A DNA stretch of 64,000 bases from contig NZ_NNBP01000031.1 of the NCBI RefSeq assembly GCF_002803155.1, positions 41,084-105,083 on the forward strand, in the 5' to 3' direction. The position numbers and the translations under genes were made by a program. This stretch comes from Streptomyces sp. CB02959 (GTDB lineage Bacteria > Actinomycetota > Actinomycetes > Streptomycetales > Streptomycetaceae). This document shows positions 8,735 to 17,307 of the stretch, in pieces (position 1 is the first letter of the stretch; the number at the start of each line of letters is the position of its first letter). The notes under the pieces were generated by a model. It saw only the letters and a list, made by a program, of their open reading frames with translations, ran no database searches and was not told where the DNA came from.

Positions 8735-10147
8735 GTGACACATCACGGTCCCGGTGCGGAACCGCCCGGTCGCATACCCGCCGGCGAGGACCGCTGGTCC
8801 CTGGTCGCCGTGTCGGGTGTGCTGGCGTTCGTGGCGATGCTCGACATGAACATCGTCAACGTGGCCCTGGCGGACATCGCCGACGGTCTGCACGTCTCCA
8901 CCGCGACCGCCCAGTGGGCCGTGCTGGGCTACCAACTCCCCGTTGTGGCCTTGCTGTTGCCGGTCGGGCGATGGCTTGACGGGGTGGGGCTGCGCTCCGC
9001 TGTGCTGACCGCGACCTGCGGGTTCGGTCTGTGCAGTGCCCTGGCCGCCGCCGCGCCTTGGGCGGCTTGGCTGATCGCCGCCCGCCTCGCGCAGGGTGCG
9101 TTCGCGGCGGTGCTCTTCGTACTGATGCCGGTACTGGCGGTCCGTTCCGTACGTCCGGAGAAGCGTGGGCGGGCGATGAGTGTGCCCGCCACCCTGGGGC
9201 CGCTGGGCGCGGTGGCCGGACCGGCCGTGGGCGGGCTGCTGTTGGACCACTTGGGCTGGCACACGGTTTTCCTGGTCAAGATCCCCTTCTGTGTGCTCGC
9301 CCTGGTCGTGGCCTGGAAGGTCATGCCGCGGGACGGCGGGCTGCGCCGGCCCGACCGGCGGTCGGTGGCGGACGCGCTGCTGGTGGCCTCGGGCGTGGCG
9401 GTCCTGCTGCTGGCGTTGACCCTGGCGTCGGACCGCCCGGCGTGGCTGGTGCTCGCGCTCGCGGCGGTCCCGGCGCTCTGGTGGTGGCTGCGCGGTCCGG
9501 GGGGTCGGCCGGTGGCCGGTGTACTGCGGGCCACGGGGTTGTTCCGGGCCCACGGCGCGGTGCTGTCCCTCGCGGCCGGATTCGCCGCCATGCACTACGT
9601 GGTCGCTCTGCACTTGCAGCGTGACGACGGTGTCAGCGCCACCACGACCGGGCTGATCGTCCTCGCTTTCCCTCTCGGGATGGGCCTGGCCGGGCAGATC
9701 GGCGGACGCCTCGCCGACAGGTACGGTCCCCGGCCGGTCGCGGTCACCGGTGCCGCCGTCACCGCCACCGGCCTCCTTCTGCTGGTCCCGCTGGGCGACG
9801 GCTGGTCACCGCTGGACGTGGCCTGGCGGCTGGCGCTGGCCGGCGTCGGCATGGGCCTGAACGGCGGCCCTACCCAGGCCCTGGTCATGGGCGCCGCACC
9901 ACGGGACCGGACCGCGACGGTCGGGTCCACGATGCAGCTCGCCCGCACTCTCGGCTTCACTCTCGGCCCCGCCCTGGCCACCGCCGCCTGGGGGCTGGCC
10001 GGCCCCGGCGAGGGCGTACGAGCCGGGCTCGCGCTGGCGGCCACGGCCGCCTGTCTCGCGGTGCCCCTGATCGCCCTGCCCGGCAGAAGAAGACTCGCGC
10101 CCGTGCCCGAGAAGACGACCGGCGCGGCGCCCGCCGCCCGTAACTGA
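8735..10147 (+). CDS. MFS drug/metabolite exporter, DHA2 (14-TMS) type
   Basis: About 470 residues with many hydrophobic segments and the MFS motifs LDMNIVNVALADI in TM1 (DHA2 signature), GRWLDGVGLR in the first cytoplasmic loop, and GRLADRYGPRP later. GTG 8735 is preceded by a GAGGGGTGGAAGG stretch; ATG 8720 is an alternative. It ends 16 nt before an asparagine-synthetase-like gene with AGGAG between them, so it leads a probable operon with the amidotransferase, P450 and isonitrile synthase genes. Likely role (inference): export of the isonitrile product. Confidence 0.85.
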   Translation: MTHHGPGAEPPGRIPAGEDRWSLVAVSGVLAFVAMLDMNIVNVALADIADGLHVSTATAQWAVLGYQLPVVALLLPVGRWLDGVGLRSAVLTATCGFGLCSALAAAAPWAAWLIAARLAQGAFAAVLFVLMPVLAVRSVRPEKRGRAMSVPATLGPLGAVAGPAVGGLLLDHLGWHTVFLVKIPFCVLALVVAWKVMPRDGGLRRPDRRSVADALLVASGVAVLLLALTLASDRPAWLVLALAAVPALWWWLRGPGGRPVAGVLRATGLFRAHGAVLSLAAGFAAMHYVVALHLQRDDGVSATTTGLIVLAFPLGMGLAGQIGGRLADRYGPRPVAVTGAAVTATGLLLLVPLGDGWSPLDVAWRLALAGVGMGLNGGPTQALVMGAAPRDRTATVGSTMQLARTLGFTLGPALATAAWGLAGPGEGVRAGLALAATAACLAVPLIALPGRRRLAPVPEKTTGAAPAARN

Positions 10148-10163
10148 CCCAGGAGTCACGCGT

Positions 10164-11990
10164 ATGTGCGGAATCACCGGCTGGGCGTCCTTTCACCGCG
10201 ACGCCCGCACCCAGGCCCCGGTCATCGAGGCCATGACCGCCACCCTCACCCCGCGCGGCCCGGACGCCGGCGGCGTCTGGCTCGGCGAGCGCGCCGCGCT
10301 CGGCCACCGCCGCCTGGCCGTCATCGACCTGGCCGGCGGCGTGCAGCCGATGACAGACCGGCGCGACCGGCCGACCCTCGTCCTCAGCTACAGCGGCGAG
10401 GTCTACAACCACCACGCGCTGCGGGCCGAACTCCGCGGCCGGGGCCACCACTTCCGTACCCGCAGCGACACCGAGGTGGTACTGCGCGCCTACGCCGAGT
10501 GGGGCGAGGCCGTCGCCGACCACCTGGAGGGCATGTTCGCCTTCGCCGTCTGGGACGAGCGTGCGCAGCGGCTGCTGCTGGTACGCGACCGCCTCGGCGT
10601 CAAACCGCTGTTCTGGGCCGCCGTCGACGGCGGCCTGGCCTTTGCCTCCGAGCCCAAGGCCCTGTTCGCCCACCCGGAGATCCGGCCCCGGGTGGACGCC
10701 GACGGGCTGCGGGAGGCGTACAGCCTGCTCTTCAACACCGGGCCGACGGTGTGGTCCGGGGTGCGGGAGGTGGAGCCCGGCGGTCTGCTCGTCCTGGACC
10801 GGGACGGCATCCGCGAACGCCGCTACTGGCAGCTGGAGGCCGACGTCCACGGCGACGACCGGGACACCGCCGTCGAGCGGGTCCGTGCGCTGGTCGGCTC
10901 GGCCGCCCGCAGTCAGCTGGAGGCCGACGTCCCGGTGTGCAGCCTGCTGTCCGGCGGCATCGACTCCACCGTCCTGACCGCGCTGCTCGCCGACGAACTC
11001 CGGCTGCGCGAGGGCCCGGCCGCCCGCATCCGCTCCTACGCCGTCGACTACAGCGACCAGGTCGAGCAGTTCACCGGCGACGTGCTGCGCACCGGCCACG
11101 ACACCCCGTACGCCACCGAGGCCGGCGCCTTCATCGGCACCGACCACAGCACGGTCGTCCTCGACCCGCACGCCCTGCTCGACCCCGAGCACCGGAAGGC
11201 GGTCGTTGTGGCTCGGGACTCGCCGATCGGCGTCGGCGACATGGACACCTCGCTGTACCTGCTGTTCGGCGAGATCCGCAAACACTCCACCGTGGCACTC
11301 TCCGGTGAGGCGGCGGACGAGGTGTTCGGCGGCTACCCCTGGTTCCACAGTCCGAAGGCGCTGGCCGCGGACACCTTCCCATGGCTGCTCGTCAACGGCG
11401 ACGACGCCGCGATGCCGCTCAACCCCGAACTCGACCTGAACATAGGGGAGTTCCGCCAGGACACGTATCGCAGCGCGCTGGCCGCCGTACCGCATCGGGA
11501 CGGCGAAACCCCCGCCGAGCGCCGGCAGCGCGAGATGCAGCACTTGTCCCTGACCCGCTGGCTGCGCCAACTCCTTCACCGCAAGGACCGGTTGAGCATG
11601 GCCCAGGGCTTGGAGGTGCGCGTCCCCTACTGCGACCACCGCCTCGTCGAGTACGCCTTCGCCACGCCCTGGGCGCAACTGAGCTTCGACGGCCGGGAGA
11701 AGAGCCTGCTGCGCGCCGCCGGCGCCGGGCTCGCGCCCGACTCCGTACTGCACCGGCCCAAGAACCACTACCCGGCCACCCACCACCCCGACTACAACCG
11801 CGGCCTCCAGGACCTGGCCCGCGACGCCCTGTCCAGCGACCAGGTCCGTGCCCTGGCCGACGAGTCCCGCCTCAAGCCCGCTCTCGACACCCCGCCCGAC
11901 CTGCTGGTGTGGGGCCACCGCCTCCGCCTCGAACGTGTCGTGGACCTGGCCCTGTGGCTGGACCACCACCGACCCGAACTCGCCCTCTGA
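10164..11990 (+). CDS. asparagine-synthetase-like glutamine amidotransferase
   Basis: A 608-residue class II amidotransferase with Met-Cys1 nucleophile (MCGITGW), glutaminase motifs RGPDAGG and SGEVYNH, and the synthetase P-loop SGGIDS near residue 263 with SGEAADEVFGGYP near 380. The family activates a carboxylate as an acyl-adenylate and amidates it with ammonia from glutamine. It is embedded between an exporter and a P450/isonitrile synthase pair, with gaps of 16 and 11 nt. This suggests amidation of a cluster intermediate such as an isocyano amino acid rather than housekeeping asparagine synthesis (inference). A second, more divergent member sits at 51010-53004. Confidence 0.87.
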   Translation: MCGITGWASFHRDARTQAPVIEAMTATLTPRGPDAGGVWLGERAALGHRRLAVIDLAGGVQPMTDRRDRPTLVLSYSGEVYNHHALRAELRGRGHHFRTRSDTEVVLRAYAEWGEAVADHLEGMFAFAVWDERAQRLLLVRDRLGVKPLFWAAVDGGLAFASEPKALFAHPEIRPRVDADGLREAYSLLFNTGPTVWSGVREVEPGGLLVLDRDGIRERRYWQLEADVHGDDRDTAVERVRALVGSAARSQLEADVPVCSLLSGGIDSTVLTALLADELRLREGPAARIRSYAVDYSDQVEQFTGDVLRTGHDTPYATEAGAFIGTDHSTVVLDPHALLDPEHRKAVVVARDSPIGVGDMDTSLYLLFGEIRKHSTVALSGEAADEVFGGYPWFHSPKALAADTFPWLLVNGDDAAMPLNPELDLNIGEFRQDTYRSALAAVPHRDGETPAERRQREMQHLSLTRWLRQLLHRKDRLSMAQGLEVRVPYCDHRLVEYAFATPWAQLSFDGREKSLLRAAGAGLAPDSVLHRPKNHYPATHHPDYNRGLQDLARDALSSDQVRALADESRLKPALDTPPDLLVWGHRLRLERVVDLALWLDHHRPELAL

Positions 11991-12001
11991 GGAGCCCTCG
12001 T

Positions 12002-13279
12002 ATGACCATCCAAGAGCCACCCCTGCCGGCCGTGGAGCCGAAGCCGCGGCCCGAGCCCCTGCCCGACCCGGTCCCGCTGACGGGCTGCCCCTACAAGAGC
12101 AACCCCTACCCGCTCTACGAGCGGATGCGCGAGGCCGGCCCCGTCCACCGCGTGCTCTTCCCCAGCGGCGTACAAGCCTGGCTCGTCACCGGCTACGACG
12201 CAGCCCACGCCGCCCTCAATGACGATCGCCTGGGCAAGAACCACGACCGCGGCAACGACCGCTGGCGCGCCCGCGCCTCGATCATGCCCGAACCCCAGCA
12301 CTCCCAGCTCCAGGCCCACCTCCTCCACCAGGATCCGCCCAAGCACACCCGCATGCGGCGCTTCGTCACCGACGCCTTCACCCCCCGCCGCATCGAGCGC
12401 CTGCGCCCCCGCTTCCAGGAGCTGGCCGACGCCCTCATCGACGCACTCCCCGAAGCCGGCCCCGCCGACCTCGTCGCCGGCTTCGCCGCACACTTCCCCT
12501 TCCAGGTCCTGGCCGAAGTCATCGGCCTGCCACAGGAGTTGGCTGACCGCTTCGACCGCGACTGGGGCAAGGTCGTCCAGCCCGTCGGCCCCACCGACCC
12601 CGGCCGCCCGCTGTACGAGGCCCGGCTGCACGGCCTGCAGAGCTACATAGCCCAGGTCGTCGCCCACAAGCGCGAACACTGGGACGACGACCTCCTCAGC
12701 CGCCTCGTCGTGGCCCGCGACCGCCGCGAACTGTCGCAGGAGGAGCTGGACTCCATGATCTTCCAGCTCCTCGTCGCCGGCCAGGAACCGGTCACCAACC
12801 AGATCACCACCGCACTGGTCGCCCTCTTCCGCCACCCCGGCCAACTCGCCCGCCTGCGCGACGAACCCGACCTGCTGCCCCGCGCCGTCGAGGAACTCCT
12901 CCGCTACGACAGCGCCTTCGAACTGACCACCTGGCGCTTCCTCGACAAGGACGAAGACCTGCACGGCACCCAAGTCCCGGGCGGCGACTCCGTGATCGTC
13001 TCCCTGTGTGCCGCCAACCGCGACCCGCGCCGCTTCCCCGACCCCGACACCCTCGACCTCGACCGCACCCCCAACCCGCACCTCGCCTTCGGCCACGGCA
13101 TCCACTTCTGCCCCGGCGCGGCCCTCGCCCGCGCCGAACTCCAGATCGCCCTGGGCGCCCTGCTCGCCCGGCTCCCCGGCCTCCACCTCGCCATCAGGGA
13201 CGAGGACATCGAGTGGATCCCGGCCGTCCTCGGCCGCGGCACCAACCACCTGCCCACCGGCTACGACCGGCGCCTCTGA
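12002..13279 (+). CDS. cytochrome P450, isonitrile locus
   Basis: A 425-residue soluble bacterial P450. The haem loop is FGHGIHFCPG with thiolate ligand Cys370; the ExxR helix motif lies in EELLRYDSAF near residue 300. The I-helix reads VAGQEPVTN, with Pro where the usual acid-Thr pair begins, an atypical oxygen-activation motif seen in some coupling or specialised P450s. ATG 12002 follows the amidotransferase stop by 11 nt; ribosome site GAGGAG overlaps that stop. Beside an isonitrile synthase, phenol or aryl coupling (as XanG does for xanthocillin in fungi) is a reasonable hypothesis; simple hydroxylation is the alternative. Confidence 0.87.
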   Translation: MTIQEPPLPAVEPKPRPEPLPDPVPLTGCPYKSNPYPLYERMREAGPVHRVLFPSGVQAWLVTGYDAAHAALNDDRLGKNHDRGNDRWRARASIMPEPQHSQLQAHLLHQDPPKHTRMRRFVTDAFTPRRIERLRPRFQELADALIDALPEAGPADLVAGFAAHFPFQVLAEVIGLPQELADRFDRDWGKVVQPVGPTDPGRPLYEARLHGLQSYIAQVVAHKREHWDDDLLSRLVVARDRRELSQEELDSMIFQLLVAGQEPVTNQITTALVALFRHPGQLARLRDEPDLLPRAVEELLRYDSAFELTTWRFLDKDEDLHGTQVPGGDSVIVSLCAANRDPRRFPDPDTLDLDRTPNPHLAFGHGIHFCPGAALARAELQIALGALLARLPGLHLAIRDEDIEWIPAVLGRGTNHLPTGYDRRL

Positions 13280-13307
13280 CGCGCCTCTGACGCCAGTTCC
13301 GGCTGAC

Positions 13308-13339
13308 CGGGTCCGGCCACACCGCCCGACCCGGACCCG
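13308..13339 (+). terminator. possible attenuator hairpin between P450 and isonitrile synthase genes
   Basis: Nine-base perfect arms (CGGGTCCGG at 13308-13316, complement at 13331-13339) with a 14-nt loop lie in the 166-nt gap. No U-run follows, so it may only reduce read-through or stabilise the upstream message. Confidence 0.35.
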
Positions 13340-13445
13340 CCTGATCACCACCTCATTCGCCTGACAGCGCCTGGCCGCCCCCTCGCCACGGCGCCATGCC
13401 GTCATGCCCGCACACTTCCCGCTCTCTGCTTCCCGGAGGAACGAC

Positions 13446-14378
13446 ATGCCGCCGACAACCGCGCCGGACGCTCTCCCCACGAGACTCGGCCTCGCGATCC
13501 TGAACCTGCTCCTGCCATACCACCGAACGACCGACCAAGGCCCCGCCTCCGCCGAGAGGTTTCCGCACCAACTGCGCCAGGTCGCCGACTTCGTACGCGA
13601 CGACGCCCCCGTCACGTTCACCCTGCCCGGCTTCCCCTGCAAATCCCCCAACCCCGCCAAAGTCCTCGGCCACCTCCCCGACCAGGGCGAACGCCTCTCC
13701 CTCGGCTTCCTCAACGCCCTGTGCACCGAGATCGAGCGGATCTACCCGCCCGGCGCCCGCATGGCCATCTGCTCCGACGGCCACGCCTTCGGCGACCTCA
13801 TCCGCGTCCCCGACGAGCACATCGACGCCTACGCCGACGAACTCCGGACCCTCATACATGACATGGGCCTGACCAGACTCTCCGTATTCGACCTGCGCGA
13901 CGTATTCGGCAACCTCCCGCACGACACCAAACGCGCCCACCTCCACAAGAGCTACGCCCCCACGCTGGACGCCCTGCGCGCCGAGGTCCGCACTGACGAC
14001 AACACCCTCGCCCTCTACCGGGGCATCACCCGCTTCCTCGTCGAGGACACCGCCGACCACGCAGGCACCCGCTCCGCCCTCCAGCGTGAGTGCCGGCAAC
14101 GCGCGTACGGCGTCATCCAGCGCAGCCGCGCCTGGGGCGACCTGATCGCCGACCACCACCCCCGCTCCGTACGCCTGTCCATCCACCCCCAGCCCATCGG
14201 CGCCCGCAAGTTCGGCATCCGCCTGCTGGACGCGCCCGACGCCTGGACCACCCCCTGGCACTCGGCGGCCCTTCGCCGCATCGACGGCACCTGGACCCTC
14301 ATGCCCCGGGCACAGGCCGCCGAGCTGGGCCGCCTGATCGAGTGCGACGGCCGACCCAGCCACTTCGAGCAGGACTGA
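13446..14378 (+). CDS. isonitrile (isocyanide) synthase, PvcA/IsnA/DIT1 family
   Basis: A 310-residue protein, the usual length for the family. Recognised landmarks are FTLPGFPCKSPNPAKVLG near residue 60, CSDGHAFGD (Asp111) followed by RVPDEHIDAYADELR, and SIHPQ (245-249), the characteristic PvcA block. The family converts the amine of an amino acid, usually Tyr, Trp or Val, to an isonitrile using ribulose-5-phosphate carbon. ATG 13446 has GGAGG 6 nt upstream. No PvcB/IsnB iron-ketoglutarate partner is nearby, so the carboxylate would be retained. That fits amidation by the asparagine-synthetase-like neighbour and coupling by the P450. Confidence 0.85.
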   Translation: MPPTTAPDALPTRLGLAILNLLLPYHRTTDQGPASAERFPHQLRQVADFVRDDAPVTFTLPGFPCKSPNPAKVLGHLPDQGERLSLGFLNALCTEIERIYPPGARMAICSDGHAFGDLIRVPDEHIDAYADELRTLIHDMGLTRLSVFDLRDVFGNLPHDTKRAHLHKSYAPTLDALRAEVRTDDNTLALYRGITRFLVEDTADHAGTRSALQRECRQRAYGVIQRSRAWGDLIADHHPRSVRLSIHPQPIGARKFGIRLLDAPDAWTTPWHSAALRRIDGTWTLMPRAQAAELGRLIECDGRPSHFEQD

Positions 14379-14436
14379 ACAGGACTGAACATGACTGGCA
14401 GGACTGACATGACTGACATGACTGATCGGGCTGGCT
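14370..14436 (+). repeat. short degenerate tandem repeat (ACATGACTG-like units)
   Basis: The end of the isonitrile synthase gene and the next 60 bases contain repeated ggactgaac / acatgactg units in tandem. It looks like slippage expansion and offers several stop codons in all frames. No function is evident. Confidence 0.45.
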
Positions 14437-14621
14437 GAACCATGACGCGATACGCCTGGAGCCTGGGCGTGGGACCCGTACGCCCCAGGCCCGCCCGCCG
14501 ACGAGACCGGCCGATGGGCGTCGACGATCAAGCTGACGCCGAGCGCTCAGGCGCACCATCAGCGGTATTCGGCCACCCCGCGTCCGAAAGCGTCCGGGCT
14601 CCTTGTCATGATGTCGGCGCC

Positions 14622-15308
14622 ATGCCTGTCTCCGCCGCTGTGCGATGTGTCCGGGCCGCGGTGTTCGCCGCGGTCTGCGTCGTGCTGTCCGCGGCAGGGC
14701 ATGCGGTGATGTCCGGCCCGGCGATACCGGGGTGGGCGCTGGCGGCAGCCGCGGTAGCGGTGTTCGTGTGCGCCGGGCTGGCCGCCGGCCGTGAGCGGTC
14801 CCTGCCGGTCATCGCCGGCGGGGTGCTCGCCTGTCAGGGCGGACTGCACGTGTTCTTCTCCTGGGCGCAGGGGATCGTGACACCCGCCCAAGTGCCTGGC
14901 AAGGCCGCGGCCTGGGCCGATCTGCTGCTGTGTGGCCACCCGGGCCCGGCGGGATCGACACCCTTCCTCGACCGGCCGATGCGGCAGGTCGTGCGGGCTG
15001 CGGGCATGGACTGGGGCAGTCCGCCCGTGAGCCGGCCCGCCGGGGGCCCGGCTCGCGGCGGTTCCCCGGCCGGCGCCATGCACTCCATGCCCGCCATGCA
15101 CCCCATGATCGGCATGCACTCCATGGCGGGCATGCGCACCATGACCGCCATGCACCACGCCGACGTCGGCATGCTGGCGGCGCACCTCCTGGCGGGCCTG
15201 GTGTGTGCCTGGTGGCTGCACCGCGGGGAACGTGCGCTGTTCGCGCTGCTCGCGGCTCTGGCCGCCGCCCGCTGCTCACCGCCGCGGGCTCGGCCTTCGC
15301 GCACGTGA
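14622..15308 (+). CDS. Met/His-rich membrane protein, putative copper-binding (paralogue 1, C-terminus altered)
   Basis: A 228-residue protein starting with a hydrophobic pair (AVFAAVCVVLSAAGHAVMSG, then a second segment). A Met/His-rich extracytoplasmic stretch follows (AMHSMPAMHPMIGMHSMAGM, residues about 155-175, then TAMHH) and a last membrane segment LLAGLVCAWWLHRGERALF. Paralogues at 16064 and 19681 share this plan but continue another 60-70 residues to a terminal Cys-Cys. Here the end is replaced by a short Arg-rich tail overlapping the next gene, so the C-terminus appears lost. Met/His clusters typically bind Cu(I). ATG 14622 has no strong ribosome site. Confidence 0.7.
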   Translation: MPVSAAVRCVRAAVFAAVCVVLSAAGHAVMSGPAIPGWALAAAAVAVFVCAGLAAGRERSLPVIAGGVLACQGGLHVFFSWAQGIVTPAQVPGKAAAWADLLLCGHPGPAGSTPFLDRPMRQVVRAAGMDWGSPPVSRPAGGPARGGSPAGAMHSMPAMHPMIGMHSMAGMRTMTAMHHADVGMLAAHLLAGLVCAWWLHRGERALFALLAALAAARCSPPRARPSRT

Positions 15309-15925
15309 CGGTCCACCCCGACAGCTACCCGAAGGGCGCCACCGACGGCACCCTCGCCTTCCGGGTCCCGAACGAGGAGGACAACGCCGACACCACTCAG
15401 GTCCAGGTCTTGTTGCCCACCGACCATCCCATCCCCTCGGTGCTCGTCACTCCTGAGCACGGCTGGACGGCGCAGGTGAAGACCACCAAGCCGAAGAACC
15501 CGATCAAGACGGACGACGGCACCATCAACGAAGGCGTCTCGGAGATCACCTGGACCAAGGGCAGGATCGAGCCCGGCCAGTACCGGGACTTCAGCGTCGC
15601 CTTCGGCCAACTTCCCGACATCACTGTCCAGTTGGCCTTCAAGACGCTCCAGACCTACTCCGACGGCAAGGACGTGCGCTGGATCGAGGTGCCGGAGTCC
15701 GGTCAGGCGGAGCCGGAGAACCCGGCGCCGGTACTGAAACTCACCAAGGCCGCAGACGAAGCCGCTTCCTCCGCCTCCGCGGCTCCCAAGGCTTCCAGTG
15801 CCGCCGCGAGCGACGCGACCACCCGGAACCTGGGCATCGCGGGCCTGATCGCGGGAGTCCTGGGCATCGGCACGGCCGCCGTCGCCCTCTACCGCAGCCG
15901 CCTCCCCCGCCCGCAGCGCCCGTAG
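15212..15925 (+). CDS. YcnI/DUF1775 copper-binding membrane-anchored protein, 5' end damaged
   Basis: The mature YcnI domain begins AHVTVHPDSYPKG, whose first His is the expected N-terminal copper ligand, followed by the beta-sandwich with FRVPNEEDNADTTQV, HGWTAQV and ITWTKG. A low-complexity Ala/Ser linker and a C-terminal helix GIAGLIAGVLGIGTAAVALYRSR anchor it to the membrane. The signal peptide is abnormal: only LLTAAGSAFA is in frame, while the hydrophobic LFALLAALAA that would complete it lies in the frame of the preceding gene. GTG 15212 is the first plausible in-frame start but gives a poor signal peptide. Likely a single-base or short deletion at about 15270-15285; copper binding is known for the family. 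Confidence 0.65.
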   Translation: MAAPRGTCAVRAARGSGRRPLLTAAGSAFAHVTVHPDSYPKGATDGTLAFRVPNEEDNADTTQVQVLLPTDHPIPSVLVTPEHGWTAQVKTTKPKNPIKTDDGTINEGVSEITWTKGRIEPGQYRDFSVAFGQLPDITVQLAFKTLQTYSDGKDVRWIEVPESGQAEPENPAPVLKLTKAADEAASSASAAPKASSAAASDATTRNLGIAGLIAGVLGIGTAAVALYRSRLPRPQRP

Positions 15926-16063
15926 CCAACCGGGACGCCGGGCACGCTCTGGTGGGGCGGACGCAGTGCTGCCACCGCCCTACCAGGGCTTCCACGAGAG
16001 ACCACTCGGGCTTGGAGATGCACCTCGCCCTCACCCTCCCAAGTCGGCGAGGCGGCTGGCACG

Positions 16064-16909
16064 ATGTCCAACGTGACTGCCGGGTCGGTTTTACGCGCCG
16101 TGCGCGCCGCGATCTTCGCGGTGGTGTGCGTGACGACCGCGGGTTTGGGGCATGCGCTGATGTCTGAGCAGCCCTTGCCCTGGTGGGCTCTGACCGCCGC
16201 AATCGGCACTACGGGCTGGGCGGCCTGGTGGCTGGCGGGGCGGGAGCGCGGCGCGTTCGCCGTGACCGGTTCCACCGTGGTGACCCAGCTCGGTCTGCAC
16301 TCCCTGTTCAGCTTGGCGCAGGCGTGCCGGGCCGGTACGACCGTCGCGCTCGCGCCCGAAAGGCAAGGGGTGGCGAGGCTGTCGCGCGGTGCGTCGAGCG
16401 CCGCTCCTGCGTCCGAGCCGCAGGCGTCGGCGGCCCGGATACTGCACCAGGCCGGCCTCGACCCGGGGACCGTCCATGCGTCCCCACCGACGCCGATGGA
16501 CGCCATATCCGGGATGAGCGGCATGGCGGGCACAGCCGACATGCCTGCGACCTCCGCCGCGCACATGGGTCATCTGGCCACCATGCACGGTGATATGAGT
16601 ACAAGTCAGATGCAGCCGATGCATGCCGGCCACGGAGCGCCCGGCATGTTCCTCGCCCACGCGCTGGCCGCGCTGGTGTGCGGGCTGTGGATGTGGCGCG
16701 GTGAGGCGGCCGCGTTCCGGCTCGCCCGCAGCGTGGCTGCGGTGCTGTTCGCGCCGTTGCTGCTCGTCCTGACGAGGCTGGGGCCGATCGGCCGGAATCC
16801 GTCCAAGTGCCCGGTGGGCGCCGCAGGGCACGTCGCGCGCCTGCGCGGGGTGCTCCTGCAGTACGCCGTCTCCCGCAGGGGCCCGCCCAGGCACTCCATC
16901 TGCTGCTGA
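16064..16909 (+). CDS. Met/His-rich membrane protein, putative copper-binding (paralogue 2)
   Basis: A 281-residue protein with two N-terminal hydrophobic segments (VRAAIFAVVCVTTAGLGHAL; then WWALTAAIGTTGW). An extracytoplasmic region rich in Met and His (GMSGMAG, AAHMGHLATMHGDM, MQPMHAGHG) precedes a third segment LAHALAALVCGLWMWRGE. A basic cytoplasmic tail ends YAVSRRGPPRHSICC. The last motif is shared with the third paralogue (YAVFRRGPP...CC). The conserved plan suggests a copper sensor, buffer or transporter subunit; no enzyme motif is visible. ATG 16064 is the first suitable start. Confidence 0.75.
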   Translation: MSNVTAGSVLRAVRAAIFAVVCVTTAGLGHALMSEQPLPWWALTAAIGTTGWAAWWLAGRERGAFAVTGSTVVTQLGLHSLFSLAQACRAGTTVALAPERQGVARLSRGASSAAPASEPQASAARILHQAGLDPGTVHASPPTPMDAISGMSGMAGTADMPATSAAHMGHLATMHGDMSTSQMQPMHAGHGAPGMFLAHALAALVCGLWMWRGEAAAFRLARSVAAVLFAPLLLVLTRLGPIGRNPSKCPVGAAGHVARLRGVLLQYAVSRRGPPRHSICC

Positions 16910-17307
16910 CCACCGCTCGTCCTGGAACTGCCCCGGCGCCACCCGGGAGTGCGCAACGCCGCCGTCGACGCCGTTGATGCGTTGATGCGAATGGCGTCGA
17001 TGACGCAATGCTGTCGATGTCGTCCGGGACCCTCACTCCCCTTCCTCTGCGTGGTGCATTGCATCGGTGGCGGGCGGAGTACCGGCGTGTGCGCACGGCT
17101 GCCTGCGACATCCGTGAGCACCGTTGTCCCACACGCCGGCCTTGGCCCAGCGGCACTCCGGCCTGCCCGTAGACGCACGTCCGCCGGCCGTCGTCCCTCG
17201 ACGTCGTCACCGGCCTTCGTACGGGGTGCTCGGGGGCTGGGAGTGCCGCTCAGCGACGGGCTGTGCCATGCCTCGGTACGGCCCGCACCCTCGAAGGACA
17301 CGTGGCG
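16910..17307. other. intergenic region upstream of the ECF sigma gene
   Basis: No protein-like reading on either strand. It must hold the promoter of the sigma factor gene at 17308. I could not pick out a confident promoter, hairpin or repeat. Confidence 0.4.

Noticed and set aside
10164..11990. Housekeeping asparagine synthetase
   Set aside because: Not excluded by motifs, but the tight operon with exporter, P450 and isonitrile synthase genes favours a pathway role.
9957..12020. Reverse-strand frame of 687 codons opposite the amidotransferase gene
   Set aside because: Antisense shadow of an intact AsnB-like gene; no recognisable domain.
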